Origin: Streptomyces spiroverticillatus
GTDB taxonomy: Bacteria; Actinomycetota; Actinomycetes; Streptomycetales; Streptomycetaceae
DNA: 64,000 bases
Direction: 5' to 3'
Assembly: GCA_014650415.1 (NCBI GenBank)
Contig: BMUX01000014.1
Location: 169,811 to 233,810 of the forward strand
Positions 1 through 8,302 of the stretch are shown here, in pieces (the stretch's first letter is position 1; every line of letters begins with the position of its first letter). Position numbers and translations under genes: made by a program. The notes under the pieces are model-generated. The model saw only the letters and a program-made list of their open reading frames with translations, did not search any database and was not told the origin of the DNA.

Positions 1-53
1 GCGACGCAGCCTCCCCGAAGCCTCCCGGGCCGACCGCCGCGGACCACTCGGCG

Positions 54-1241
54 GTGCCGGGCGACCTGCACATGACCCGCCTGCTGTGGCCGTTCGTCCT
101 CGCCTCGGCCGCCGGGCTGGTGCCCTTCACCGTGTACGGCACCTTCCTCGTACCCCTCGCCCACGCGGCGGACGGCAGCGTCGCCGCACTCGGGCAGCTG
201 CGCGGCCTCGGCGGACTGGCCGCCCTCGCGGTGGGCACCGCGCTGGCGCCGCTGCTCGACCGGGTGCGCAAGGAGCGGGCCGCTGCGGCAGGGCTCGCTG
301 TCCTGGCGCTCGCCTCGGCGCTCGGCGCGAGCGGCGACTTCCTGCTCCTGGCGGCGTTCTGCCTGCTGGTCGGCGCCGGTACCGCCGTACTGAACCCGGC
401 CCTCACCGCGGCCGCCGCCGACCGCTTCACCGACGACGCCGCCGCCGGACGCGCGGCCACCCTGATCACGGCCACCCAGTCGCTCACCGCCCTCCTCGCT
501 GCGCCGCTCGTGGCGCTGCCCGCTCTGTTCTGGGGCTGGCAGGGCGACTTGTGGGCCGTCGCCGCCCTCACGGCCGTGCTCGCCCTGTACTTCCTGCTGC
601 GGGGCGGCCGCGAACAGCACGGCACGGACCCGGCAGAGGGGCCGGAACGGCCGGGATACCTGGCGTCGTTCCGGCTGCTGGGGGCGCTGCCCGGAGTGGT
701 GCCGCTGCTGCTTGTCGCCCTGCTGCGGACGGCGGCCTTCATGGGCTACCTCGCCTACCTGGCCGCGTACTACGACGAGCGCTTCCGGCTCGGCCCCGAG
801 ACCTTCGCGCTCGTCTGGACGCTCAGCGGCACGTCCTTCTTCCTCGGCAACCTGTGCGCCGGGCGGCTGCTCAGCAAGGAGCGGCGGGGGTTCACCGGCG
901 AGCGTCTGATGGTGCTGGCGCTGGGGGTGGCCCTGTGTGCCCTCATCGGCGTCTTCCTCTCCCCATCCCTGCTGCTCGCCCTGCCGCTGACGGCCCTGCT
1001 CGGCGCGGCCCACGCGACGGTGGCGGCCTGCGTCACCACCCAGCTCGTACGACGCTGCGGCTCCCTGCGCGGAACGGCCCTCGGCGTCAACGCCGCCGGA
1101 ATGAGCTTCGGAGTCTTCCTCGGCGCCGGTCTCGGCGGGGTGGGCCTGGCGGTCGGCGGCTATCCGGGCACGGCGGCGGTGCTGGGTGCGCTGACCCTCG
1201 TGGCGCTGCTGCTCAGCCTCCCTCTGCTGCGCGACGGATGA
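54..1241 (+). CDS. MFS transporter, possibly 5'-partial
   Basis: This is a hydrophobic protein of about 395 residues made of regularly spaced membrane helices, with a charged loop (REQHGTDPAEGPERPG) near the middle that separates two six-helix halves, as in the major facilitator superfamily (arabinose-efflux/sugar-efflux type). It probably exports a small molecule through the cytoplasmic membrane; no substrate can be named. A GTG at 54 and an ATG at 72 are possible starts, but the reading frame stays open back to the window edge, so the true start may lie outside. Downstream there are about 390 gene-free bases, so it is probably the last gene of its unit. Confidence 0.8.
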   Translation: MPGDLHMTRLLWPFVLASAAGLVPFTVYGTFLVPLAHAADGSVAALGQLRGLGGLAALAVGTALAPLLDRVRKERAAAAGLAVLALASALGASGDFLLLAAFCLLVGAGTAVLNPALTAAAADRFTDDAAAGRAATLITATQSLTALLAAPLVALPALFWGWQGDLWAVAALTAVLALYFLLRGGREQHGTDPAEGPERPGYLASFRLLGALPGVVPLLLVALLRTAAFMGYLAYLAAYYDERFRLGPETFALVWTLSGTSFFLGNLCAGRLLSKERRGFTGERLMVLALGVALCALIGVFLSPSLLLALPLTALLGAAHATVAACVTTQLVRRCGSLRGTALGVNAAGMSFGVFLGAGLGGVGLAVGGYPGTAAVLGALTLVALLLSLPLLRDG

Positions 1242-1631
1242 AGCCCGTGAGGCTCTGGCTCACCGACCCCCGGCGTGTCCGGCACCGGTGCCCGTGCGCC
1301 CCTGTACCGCCGCACCAACACGTCCGGATGCGGCATCAGTTGACGGGAGACAGCTCACCTGCTGCACGCGGGGGAGGAAGGGAGCGCACGCCGGTGCAGA
1401 CCTGCTGACCGTCCGGTACAGCACGCGCCGCAGCACCCGCTCCCCGAACCGGGGTGCAAGGCAGGCGCCCGCCGCCCCCTGCCCTCCCCTCCGGGTGTGC
1501 GGCGAGCGGCGGTTCCCTACCGGGCCCGCACACCGAATGGCGGCGGCAGCAGCTTCTCGTGCTGCCCCGTGAAGGGCGCTGCCTGCCCACGGAGCGGGCC
1601 CGGAACGTACACGCGGGAGGGCGAGTCAGGA
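1242..1631. other. intergenic, no supported gene
   Basis: This stretch separates the transporter from a convergent secreted-protein gene. Open frames here have poor codon bias and no family resemblance. Short GC-rich self-complementary bits (for example GGCACCGGTGCC near 1279) are present, but none makes a convincing long terminator stem. Confidence 0.4.
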
Positions 1632-2210
1632 TTAGATCTTCAGGACTCCCTTGCCGAACTCCTTCTTGATGCCCGGCCCGTGCGCCTCGCACTTCTTCTT
1701 GGCCTCGTTGACCTTCATGCCCGCAGCGAACGTCTTCCCCTGGTAGGGGCCGCTGGTGACACGCCCCACCGCGCCGACGGCGACCTCGTAGTCAGCACCC
1801 ACCTCGGCCTTGCCCGCGAACGCTCGGGCGATCTGGAAGGTGAACTCCGAGGTCTCCCCCGACTCCCACTTCACGGTGCCCGTTCCCGAGGACTTGCCGC
1901 CCAGACAGCTGATCTTGCCCTCGCCGTTCGCCTTGAAGTGGCCGCCCTGGGCGTGGGAGCCGTCCTTGGGGGTGCAGGGGCCGAACTTGCCCAGGGCCTC
2001 GAACGTGGTCGGCGTGTTCTTGCCGGAGGGGTGGAGCCTGGGCTTGAACGTCACGAGCATGGTGGCCTCGCAGTTCAGGTCGATCTTCGGCTCGGCAGCC
2101 GGGACGCGGTGGGACGGCAGGGCCTGGACGGGCACGGCGGCCGCGCCGAGGGCACCGGCCACCAGGGCGGCGGTGCTCAGGACAGCAGTGGGGCGAGGGG
2201 ACACTCGCAC
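1632..2210 (-). CDS. small secreted protein of unknown function
   Basis: The product is 192 residues. A GTG at 2210 preceded by AGGAGT (2215-2220 on the complementary strand) opens a classical signal peptide: short basic start, Ala/Val/Leu-rich core, and a likely cleavage near AVPVQA or after the following HRVPAAEP. The mature part has cysteines at DLNCEA, FGPCTP, ISCLGG and KKCEAH, an even number that may form two disulfides after export. The reading frame can be extended upstream, but the region before 2210 has no coding character, so the GTG is preferred. I recognise no family; a secreted domain of beta-strand type is a guess. Confidence 0.65.
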   Translation of the reverse strand: MRVSPRPTAVLSTAALVAGALGAAAVPVQALPSHRVPAAEPKIDLNCEATMLVTFKPRLHPSGKNTPTTFEALGKFGPCTPKDGSHAQGGHFKANGEGKISCLGGKSSGTGTVKWESGETSEFTFQIARAFAGKAEVGADYEVAVGAVGRVTSGPYQGKTFAAGMKVNEAKKKCEAHGPGIKKEFGKGVLKI

Positions 2211-2499
2211 GACAACTCCTTCGGACACCAGGACGGAGGACATTCCCCCGCCTGCTGGGATCCGTAGACACCACCCCCGCCGCCTATGCATCGAGTCCCC
2301 CAAGCCCCCTCCACTGGAGGAGCGCACTCGGCTCCGTCCCACTGGGGGGGGGCGGTGGCCCTCGTGCTGCTCTCCGTGAGAAAAATGGGCGGCGCGACCA
2401 TCGCGGCGAAAACCGCCGGATGTTTCGCTCGCCGTCTGCCGCAGACCGGCGTCCTCATCGCGTCCGCTGTCATGGTCGCCTACGGGCTCCAGGTCGCCG

Positions 2500-2661
2500 G
2501 TGTTGTTCGCCGTCACCGGCTGCTCCCACGACGGCGCGGTCAAGCGCGACGCGTTCGTCACCGTGCGGGGGTGGGTCAGCGGCCTTCTCGGCCTGATGTG
2601 GGCCCTGATGTTCTGCCTGCCCAAGCAGGCAGACAAGCAGTCCGACAACCAGGCCGACTGA
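2500..2661 (+). CDS. possible small membrane protein, maybe frameshifted
   Basis: Reading from the GTG at 2500 gives 53 residues with a coherent pattern: LFAVTGCSHDGAVKRDAF, then a hydrophobic stretch VSGLLGLMWALMF and a polar tail rich in K, Q and D. The frame just upstream (ATG at 2472, MVAYGLQVAGVV) looks like the natural hydrophobic N-terminus of the same protein but is out of register, so one indel near 2495-2505 could have split the gene. I do not recognise the family. The alternative is that this is chance coding on noncoding DNA. Confidence 0.3.
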   Translation: MLFAVTGCSHDGAVKRDAFVTVRGWVSGLLGLMWALMFCLPKQADKQSDNQAD

Positions 2662-2747
2662 GCCACCCCCAGGCCGCGGAGGGCGACGAGGAAGATGGCT
2701 GACCTCCTGCGCATGTCCGGTAGGTCAGAGCGCTCGTTCGCTGCCTG

Positions 2748-3359
2748 TTACCGGACCCCGCGGCCGGGGGCGGGCGGGGTGCGCGGTCGCAGGCGCTCTC
2801 CCTGCGGCCCGAACATGATCAGGTACTCGACCGGCCCGCCGGCACCGGCGTTCGCGACCCCGTGCGGGGTGCGGGTGTCGAACTCGGCAACGTCCCCGGC
2901 GACCAGGACGAGGTCCTGGTCGCCGAGCGCGAGCCACAGCCGCCCGTACAGGACGCACAGCCACTCGTAGCCGTCGTGGGAGACCTGCCGCGGGCGCGCC
3001 GGTGGCTTCTCGACGGCGGGCAGGACGTGCTTGTGGGCGTGCAGTCCGCCGACGTAACGGGTCAGCGGCAGGACTGCCTTGTCGTCACCGAGGCTCAGCG
3101 GCACCGAAGGGCGGCGTTCGGGCGCAGGGGCGGGTGCGGTGCCCGCCAGCTCGTCCAGGGAGACGCCGTACTCCTTCGCCAGTCGCAACACCACCTCCAG
3201 GGTGGGCCTGCGCCGACCGGTCTCGATCCGCGACAGGGTGCTCGGCGCGATGCCGGTCGTGCCGCTGACGCCGGTGAGTGTGGCACCGCGGCGCTCGCGT
3301 GCGGCCCGCAGCAGGGGGCCCATCGCCGCCAGTGTCTGGGCCACGTCGTCGCCTGTCAC
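2748..3359 (-). CDS. XRE-family regulator with C-terminal cupin domain
   Basis: The product is 203 residues. Residues about 15-70 form an XRE helix-turn-helix (LRAARERRGATLTGVSGTTG, then STLSRIETGRRRPTLEVVLRL), and residues about 110-190 form a cupin fold with HAHKHVLP and a GDVAEFDTRTPHG segment that would hold the small-molecule pocket. This is the common one-component sensor architecture. The GTG at 3359 is chosen because AGGAGG lies about ten bases upstream and the following VTGDDVAQTLAAMGPLL matches the usual start of this family. It is divergent from the epoxide-hydrolase-like gene, with 142 bp between the starts, so it probably regulates that gene and itself. Confidence 0.85.
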   Translation of the reverse strand: MTGDDVAQTLAAMGPLLRAARERRGATLTGVSGTTGIAPSTLSRIETGRRRPTLEVVLRLAKEYGVSLDELAGTAPAPAPERRPSVPLSLGDDKAVLPLTRYVGGLHAHKHVLPAVEKPPARPRQVSHDGYEWLCVLYGRLWLALGDQDLVLVAGDVAEFDTRTPHGVANAGAGGPVEYLIMFGPQGERLRPRTPPAPGRGVR

Positions 3360-3407
3360 CGCCCCTGCACCTCCTGAACCTGGCACTCCATCGCCCTGTC
3401 CTGCAAG

Positions 3408-3424
3408 TTTGCCAGCACGGCAAA
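3408..3424. promoter_or_regulatory. candidate operator between divergent genes
   Basis: TTTGCC-agcac-GGCAAA is a perfect six-base inverted repeat with a five-base spacer, placed between the divergent XRE-cupin regulator and the hydrolase. Its position suits an autoregulatory site for the XRE protein. It is not proven by the sequence alone. Confidence 0.4.
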
Positions 3425-3501
3425 GGTCTTCGCGTCGGGCGGGCGCCGCGCAGCATGATCGATGGGTACCCGTGACCACCGGCGAACCGAGGAGAACCCC
3501 C

Positions 3502-4488
3502 ATGCAGGACCAGCCGTCCGCCGCACTCCGTCACCGCACCGTTGAGAGCCCGGCCGGGCGCCTGCACCTGGTCGAGCAGGGCACCGGCCCGTTGGTCCTG
3601 CTCGTACACGGCTTCCCCGAGTCCTGGTACTCCTGGCGCCGTCAGCTCCCGGCCCTCGCCGCGGCCGGCTACCGGGCGGTGGCGATCGACGTGCGCGGCT
3701 ACGGCCGCTCCTCCAGGCCCGCGGCGACCGACGCCTACCGGATGCTCGACCTGGTGGCGGACAACGTCGCCGTCGTGCGCGCCCTCGGCGAGGAGAGCGC
3801 AGTGGTCGTCGGCCACGACTGGGGCTCCAACATCGCCGCCGCCTCCGCCCTGCTCCACCCCGAGGTCTTCCGCGCGGTCGGCCTGCTGAGCGTCCCCTAC
3901 GCGCCGCCCGGCGGGCCCCGACCCACTGACGTCTTCGGCCAAATCGGCGGCCCCGAGGAGGAGTTCTACGTCTCGTACTTCCAGGAGCCCGGCCGCGCCG
4001 AGGCGGAGATCGAGCCGGACGTCCGGGGCTGGCTGGCCGGTTTCTACGCGGCGCTGTCCGCCGACACCATGCCTGCCCGGGGCGGGCCAGACCCGCACTT
4101 CGCTCCGCGCGGCGGCCGGCTGCGCGACCGCTTCCCCGCCGGTGCCCTCCCGGCCTGGCTGACCGAGGACGACCTCGACGTCTACGCCGGGGAGTTCGAG
4201 CGCACCGGGCTGACCGGCGCCCTCAACCGCTACCGCAACATGGACCGCGACTGGGAAGATCTCGCTCCCCACCGCGGAGCCCCGATCAGGCAGCCGTCCC
4301 TGTTCATCGGCGGCGCCCTGGACGCCTCCACCACCTGGATGTCCGACGCGATCGCCGCCTTCCCCACCACCCTCCCCGGCCTGACCGCCTCCCACCTCCT
4401 GGACGGCTGCGGCCACTGGATCCAGCAGGAACGCCCCGAGGAGGTCAACCGCCTGCTGACCGACTGGCTCACCACCCTCACGGGCTGA
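3502..4488 (+). CDS. alpha/beta hydrolase, epoxide hydrolase type
   Basis: The product is 328 residues, the usual length of bacterial soluble epoxide hydrolases. Visible family marks are the oxyanion segment HGFPESWYSWR near residue 35, the nucleophile elbow GHDWGS with Asp as nucleophile, a lid region rich in Tyr and Trp (residues about 140-240), and a late GHWIQQERPEEV segment carrying the catalytic His. Asp in the elbow, rather than Ser, separates epoxide hydrolases and dehalogenases from esterases, so hydrolysis of an epoxide to a diol is the most likely reaction. A GGAG motif lies about seven bases before the ATG. It probably answers to the divergent XRE-cupin regulator. Confidence 0.85.
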   Translation: MQDQPSAALRHRTVESPAGRLHLVEQGTGPLVLLVHGFPESWYSWRRQLPALAAAGYRAVAIDVRGYGRSSRPAATDAYRMLDLVADNVAVVRALGEESAVVVGHDWGSNIAAASALLHPEVFRAVGLLSVPYAPPGGPRPTDVFGQIGGPEEEFYVSYFQEPGRAEAEIEPDVRGWLAGFYAALSADTMPARGGPDPHFAPRGGRLRDRFPAGALPAWLTEDDLDVYAGEFERTGLTGALNRYRNMDRDWEDLAPHRGAPIRQPSLFIGGALDASTTWMSDAIAAFPTTLPGLTASHLLDGCGHWIQQERPEEVNRLLTDWLTTLTG

Positions 4489-4940
4489 ACCGCCGGGAAC
4501 TCCCCCTCACGTCCGGTGTGTTGTGCAGGACAGTTCTGGCAGACCGTCATGTTCCCACCTGGCACCCGGGACAACGAGCCGGTCCGCGCCGCCGGGAGGC
4601 GCCCACCGCCGCCCGGATCCTCACTTGGCACTCGTCCAACTCCCCCACGCAGTAGCCGTGCAGGCCATGTCGGCCGTGAACCGTCACGCCCCTCCGGCCA
4701 CAGACCGGAAGACCCTGCACGGCCCTGCGGCACTCACGTACCCAGGTACTCAGGTACGGGTGCTCATGTGGGGCCGCCGGACGGTCGCAAAAATGTGATC
4801 AAGACACGGACCCGATGTGAAGGAATGGCGAATACCCTTCTCCGCTGAGGTACGTGCCCTGCCTGCCTCCCCCACTGGGGGCGGGCCCGGCGGCCTGTCG
4901 CCGCCCGGGAGGCCTCCCCCATTCACCGAAAGAGACAGAC
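4489..4940. other. intergenic with short tandem repeat
   Basis: No gene is supported here. Positions 4738-4757 contain a small tandem repeat, GTACCCAG-GTACTCAG-GTAC. A comparatively AT-rich patch near 4785-4805 (tcgcaaaaatgtgatcaag) is the likeliest promoter zone for the coupled pair that starts at 4941. The leader of over 100 bases between that patch and the start is GC-rich and could fold, but no known riboswitch is recognised. Confidence 0.35.
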
Positions 4941-6722
4941 ATGAGTCGCGATCTGCAACTGCGCGCCGCCACGCCCGAAGACCTGGTCTGGATCCACGAG
5001 TTGCGGCACCGCGTGTACGCCCAGGAGCTCGGCCAGCACGCTCCGCGCCCGGACCGGCGGCTGTCCGACGGGCTGGACGGCGACAACGTCTACCTCGTCG
5101 CGGCCCGCGGGCCGATACGCATCGGTTTCGTCAGCCTGACTCCGCCGTGGGTGGGCCGCTACGGGCTGGACAAGTACCTGACCCGTGACGAACTGCCGCT
5201 GCTGTCCGAGGGCGGAGCCTTCGAGGTCCGCATCCTCACCGTGGAGCCGCGCTGGCGCAGCACGGCGGTCGCCCCGCTCCTGATGTACGCGGCCCTTCGC
5301 TGGATCTCCTCCCGGGGCGGCCGCACGGTCGTGGCGATGGGCCGTACCGAACTCCTCGGCATGTACGAGGCGGTCGGCCTGCGCCCCGTCGGACGCACCG
5401 TCCACAGCGGTGCCGTGAGCTTCGAGGTCCTGACGGGCGAGGTGGCCGCACTGACCCGGTTGGCGGCCGCCCGCTACGGCACCGTCCTGGAGCGGCTGAC
5501 CTCCGTGGTCGACTGGCAGTTGGACGCGGACCGGGCGACCGGGCCGGACGGCTGCGAACACGGCGGCGCCTCCTTCACCGCCATCGGCACGGACTTCCGT
5601 ACCCTGCACCGACGCCACGAGGTCGTCGCCGCCGACGTACTGGACGCCTGGTTCCCGCCCGCTCCCGGCGCGGCCGCCGCACTCGCGGAGGACCCGGCCT
5701 GGACCGCCAGAACCTCGCCGCCCACCGGCGCCGAGGGCCTGCTGTCGGAAATCGCCACGGCCCGCGCACTCCCCCTGGAGTCCCTCGTGGCCGGGGCCGG
5801 ATCCTCGGACCTGATCTTCCGGGCGTTCGGCCGGTGGCTGACGCCGGAGAGCAGGGTCCTGCTGCTGGACCCGGGGTACGGCGAATACGCCCATGTCACC
5901 GAGCGTGTGATCGGGTGTCAGGTGGACCGTTTCCGGCTGCACCGGAAGGAGGACTGGCGGATCGACTTCGACCGGCTGGCCTCCGTCGTCGCCACCGGCC
6001 GCTACGACCTGGTGGTCGTCGTCAACCCGAACAATCCGACCGGCCGGCACGCGCCCGCCGACGCGCTGCGCACCCTGATCGCGGGCTCCCCGGCCGCAAC
6101 CCGCTGGTGGATCGACGAGGCCTACCTCGGCTACGTGGCCCTGTCGGAGTCGCTCGCCCCGCTGGCCTCGGTGGATCCGCGGGTCGTGGTCTGCACCTCG
6201 CTGTCCAAGATGTACGCGCTGTCCGGTGTACGGGCCGCCTTCCTGGTGGCCGACCCCGCCACCGCGGCAGTGCTGCGCCGGTGGACGCCGCCCTGGGCGG
6301 TGAGCCTGCCCGCACAACTCGCCGCAGTGGCCGCCCTGCGGGGCCCCGAGCACTACCGCTCCCAGTGGCTCCGCACGCACGCCCTGCGCGGCCGGCTGGC
6401 CGCCGATCTCGCCGCGGTCGACCCCACCGCCACGGTCGACGAGGGCGTGGCGAACTTCCTCAACATCACCCTGCCGAACGACGGACCGAGCGCTGCCCGC
6501 CTGGTGCGGGAGTGCCGACGGCACGACGTCTACCTGCGCGACCTGTCGCCGCTCTCCCCGCAGTACGAGGGACGCACCGTACGGGTCGCGGTCAGGGACG
6601 AGGCGGAGAATGCCCGCATCGTCGCGGCGTACGCAGCCGCGCTGGACGCACTGCGCCCCGGCCCGCTCGCGCTTGGGTCCACCGTGTCCCCGGCCCGTTC
6701 CGTCGCCGGGCACGCCCAGTGA
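4941..6722 (+). CDS. GNAT acyltransferase fused to PLP-dependent aminotransferase
   Basis: The product is 593 residues with two enzymes in one chain. Residues about 1-185 form a GNAT fold resembling autoinducer or N-acyl-amino-acid synthases (LRHRVYAQELGQH, FEVRILTVEPRWR, then LLGMYEAVGLRPVG). Residues about 230-575 form a class I/II aminotransferase of the HisC/CobD type, with AGSSDLIF, VVVNPNNPTG, WWIDEAYLGYV and a SLSKMYALSG segment whose Lys should bind PLP. It therefore couples amine formation or decarboxylation of an amino acid with acyl transfer. The ATG at 4941 is preferred over upstream starts because the GNAT fold begins right after it. Its stop overlaps the start of the next gene (GTGA), so the two are translationally coupled. 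The substrate is unknown. Confidence 0.85.
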   Translation: MSRDLQLRAATPEDLVWIHELRHRVYAQELGQHAPRPDRRLSDGLDGDNVYLVAARGPIRIGFVSLTPPWVGRYGLDKYLTRDELPLLSEGGAFEVRILTVEPRWRSTAVAPLLMYAALRWISSRGGRTVVAMGRTELLGMYEAVGLRPVGRTVHSGAVSFEVLTGEVAALTRLAAARYGTVLERLTSVVDWQLDADRATGPDGCEHGGASFTAIGTDFRTLHRRHEVVAADVLDAWFPPAPGAAAALAEDPAWTARTSPPTGAEGLLSEIATARALPLESLVAGAGSSDLIFRAFGRWLTPESRVLLLDPGYGEYAHVTERVIGCQVDRFRLHRKEDWRIDFDRLASVVATGRYDLVVVVNPNNPTGRHAPADALRTLIAGSPAATRWWIDEAYLGYVALSESLAPLASVDPRVVVCTSLSKMYALSGVRAAFLVADPATAAVLRRWTPPWAVSLPAQLAAVAALRGPEHYRSQWLRTHALRGRLAADLAAVDPTATVDEGVANFLNITLPNDGPSAARLVRECRRHDVYLRDLSPLSPQYEGRTVRVAVRDEAENARIVAAYAAALDALRPGPLALGSTVSPARSVAGHAQ

Positions 6723-7522
6723 TCTCATTCGCCTCCCTGGCCCCCTTCCTCGGCGGGGCCCTGGCGGTCGGCGGCATCGCCGCTGCGCTCACCGGTCGCC
6801 GCGAACTGCTGATCCGCTGGTGCTGCTGGGCGGTCGCGGTGCCCGTCGTCATCGGGGCGTTCTGGTGGGGCGGCCCGGGGGTGACGGCCGTCGCGCTCGT
6901 GGTCGCGGTGGTCGCGGCACTGGAGTACGGAGGGCTCCTGGGCCTGCCCCGGACGGACCGGGCGGTACTGGCTGCGGCAGTCTCCGGCGTGGTGCTGACC
7001 GCGTGGCTGGCCCCGGGCAACGAGGTCCGGGCGGCGGCGGTCGGCGCACTGGTCCTCGCTGCGGTCCCGCTGCTTGCCGGTGACTCCGAGCACGGGTTGC
7101 GCCGGCTCGGGGCCGGACTGCTCGGGCTGGTCTGGCTCAGTGTGCTCGCCGGTCTGGTGTCGCTCGGGGCGGTCGCACTCGCGGTGTTCATCGCCGTCTC
7201 GGTCGGCGACATCGTCGCGTTCTTCGCCGGTCAACGGCTGGGCGGACCACGGCTGTCCCCGCTCTCCCCGGCCAAGCGGTGGAGCGGCACGCTGTGCGGT
7301 GCGGCGGCCGCCCTCGGCGTGCTGGCCGCACTGTCGGCGCTGAGCCTGCCGACGGCGATCGCGGTGGCGGTCGGCGCCCCGGCGGGAGACCTCCTGGAGT
7401 CCATGGTCAAGCGGGGTGCTCGGGTGAAGGACTCCGCACAATGGCTGGCGGGCTCCGGCGGCCTGCTCGACCGGATCGACTCGCTCCTCCTCGCCCTGGC
7501 CGTTCTCCTCCTCCTGCGCTGA
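6719..7522 (+). CDS. CdsA-family CTP-dependent cytidylyltransferase
   Basis: The product is 267 residues with about eight membrane helices. It ends in a recognisable CDP-diglyceride synthetase signature: SPAKRWSGT, GDLLESMVKRGARVKD, and SGGLLDRIDS, which gives the conserved KD and DRxD pair that coordinate Mg and CTP. In canonical CdsA a His often precedes the GG of this motif; here it is Ser, so this is a diverged paralog. Such enzymes turn a phospho-lipid or phospho-alcohol into its CDP-activated form at the membrane. The GTG start lies inside the stop of the GNAT-aminotransferase gene (GTGA), which argues for a joint pathway. No CDP-alcohol phosphotransferase gene lies next to it in the window. 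Confidence 0.85.
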   Translation: MISFASLAPFLGGALAVGGIAAALTGRRELLIRWCCWAVAVPVVIGAFWWGGPGVTAVALVVAVVAALEYGGLLGLPRTDRAVLAAAVSGVVLTAWLAPGNEVRAAAVGALVLAAVPLLAGDSEHGLRRLGAGLLGLVWLSVLAGLVSLGAVALAVFIAVSVGDIVAFFAGQRLGGPRLSPLSPAKRWSGTLCGAAAALGVLAALSALSLPTAIAVAVGAPAGDLLESMVKRGARVKDSAQWLAGSGGLLDRIDSLLLALAVLLLLR

Positions 7523-7638
7523 CCCGAACGACCTGGCATGCCACTGCAGCGTCCCCGAGGGCGGGCGCTGGTCGACGGGCCGTACGCGACCACTGCCGCA
7601 GGGCGTCTGCAACGGCGCCCCGCCACAGGCGCAGTCCG

Positions 7639-7986
7639 CTACTCGGGGCCGGGCAGGTATGCCCGCAGGCAACCGCGAACCCGGTACGGGCCGTCCCCGG
7701 AGGTCCACGGTGCGTAGAGTTCCATCGTGCCGTCGGGGCCGGTCCTCTCCTCGATGCGGGCACCGAGATGTGCGGCCCAATTGATCATTTGCTCGCGGGT
7801 CTCTTGCGGCGTGTAAAACGGCTCGCCCGTCTCCCCGGTGAGGAAGCCGTCGTCGTCCAACAACCACACGTTCATGTAAGGCAGCAACGGGTACACCCGG
7901 TCGGCATGTTCCCTGAGCTCGTCGAGAAAGACCTGGGCGCGCCGGTAGGCCGGCGAGCCCGGGCCGGAAGCAGCATCATTCGTCAT
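7639..7986 (-). CDS. hypothetical protein, 115 aa
   Basis: This is a soluble acidic protein with many aromatic residues (YPLLPYMNVWLLDDDG, PFYTPQETREQMINW) and no signal peptide or membrane segment. The ATG at 7986 has a GGGAT stretch just before it. Codon bias is good throughout. I recognise no family and no catalytic motif. It is convergent with the cytidylyltransferase gene and probably transcribed alone. Confidence 0.6.
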   Translation of the reverse strand: MTNDAASGPGSPAYRRAQVFLDELREHADRVYPLLPYMNVWLLDDDGFLTGETGEPFYTPQETREQMINWAAHLGARIEERTGPDGTMELYAPWTSGDGPYRVRGCLRAYLPGPE

Positions 7987-8302
7987 ATCCCGTCACCCTA
8001 GAACGGGGCCGCCGACCAACTGCCGGGTGGGGTGCCGCAGCCGCACCCGGCGTACCGGGCCGCTGACCTGGACCTGTGGGCCCGGCACGTGCTCCTGGAC
8101 AATCAACCAGTTGGTGCTGGAGCCTTATCGACACAGCCCGTCCAGCACCTGGCCAACCACACGAAGGCAGTCCGCACGGCGGCGTAGTGGCAAGCGCACC
8201 GGAGCTGGTCCTTCGTGATGGTGCTGCCCTGCTCGCGGCACATGGTTCGCCAGGTACGCCGCCGCCGATTCCGCGGTACGTGCACAAGACCCGGCCACCG
8301 CG
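7987..8302. other. intergenic, no supported gene
   Basis: These 316 bases lie between the hypothetical gene and the end of the flavoprotein gene. On the minus strand, short pieces in two frames (AAAYLANHVPRE and ITKDQLRCACHYAAVRTAF) read like protein, but they need a frameshift to join and match nothing I recognise. A decayed gene is possible. Confidence 0.3.

Noticed and set aside
4738..4757. GTACYCAG tandem repeat as a minisatellite or operator array
   Set aside because: Only two and a half units are present, too few to call a functional array.
4923..6728. A 601-codon minus-strand frame opposite the GNAT-aminotransferase gene
   Set aside because: The plus-strand product shows all the catalytic motifs of two families; the antisense reading shows none.
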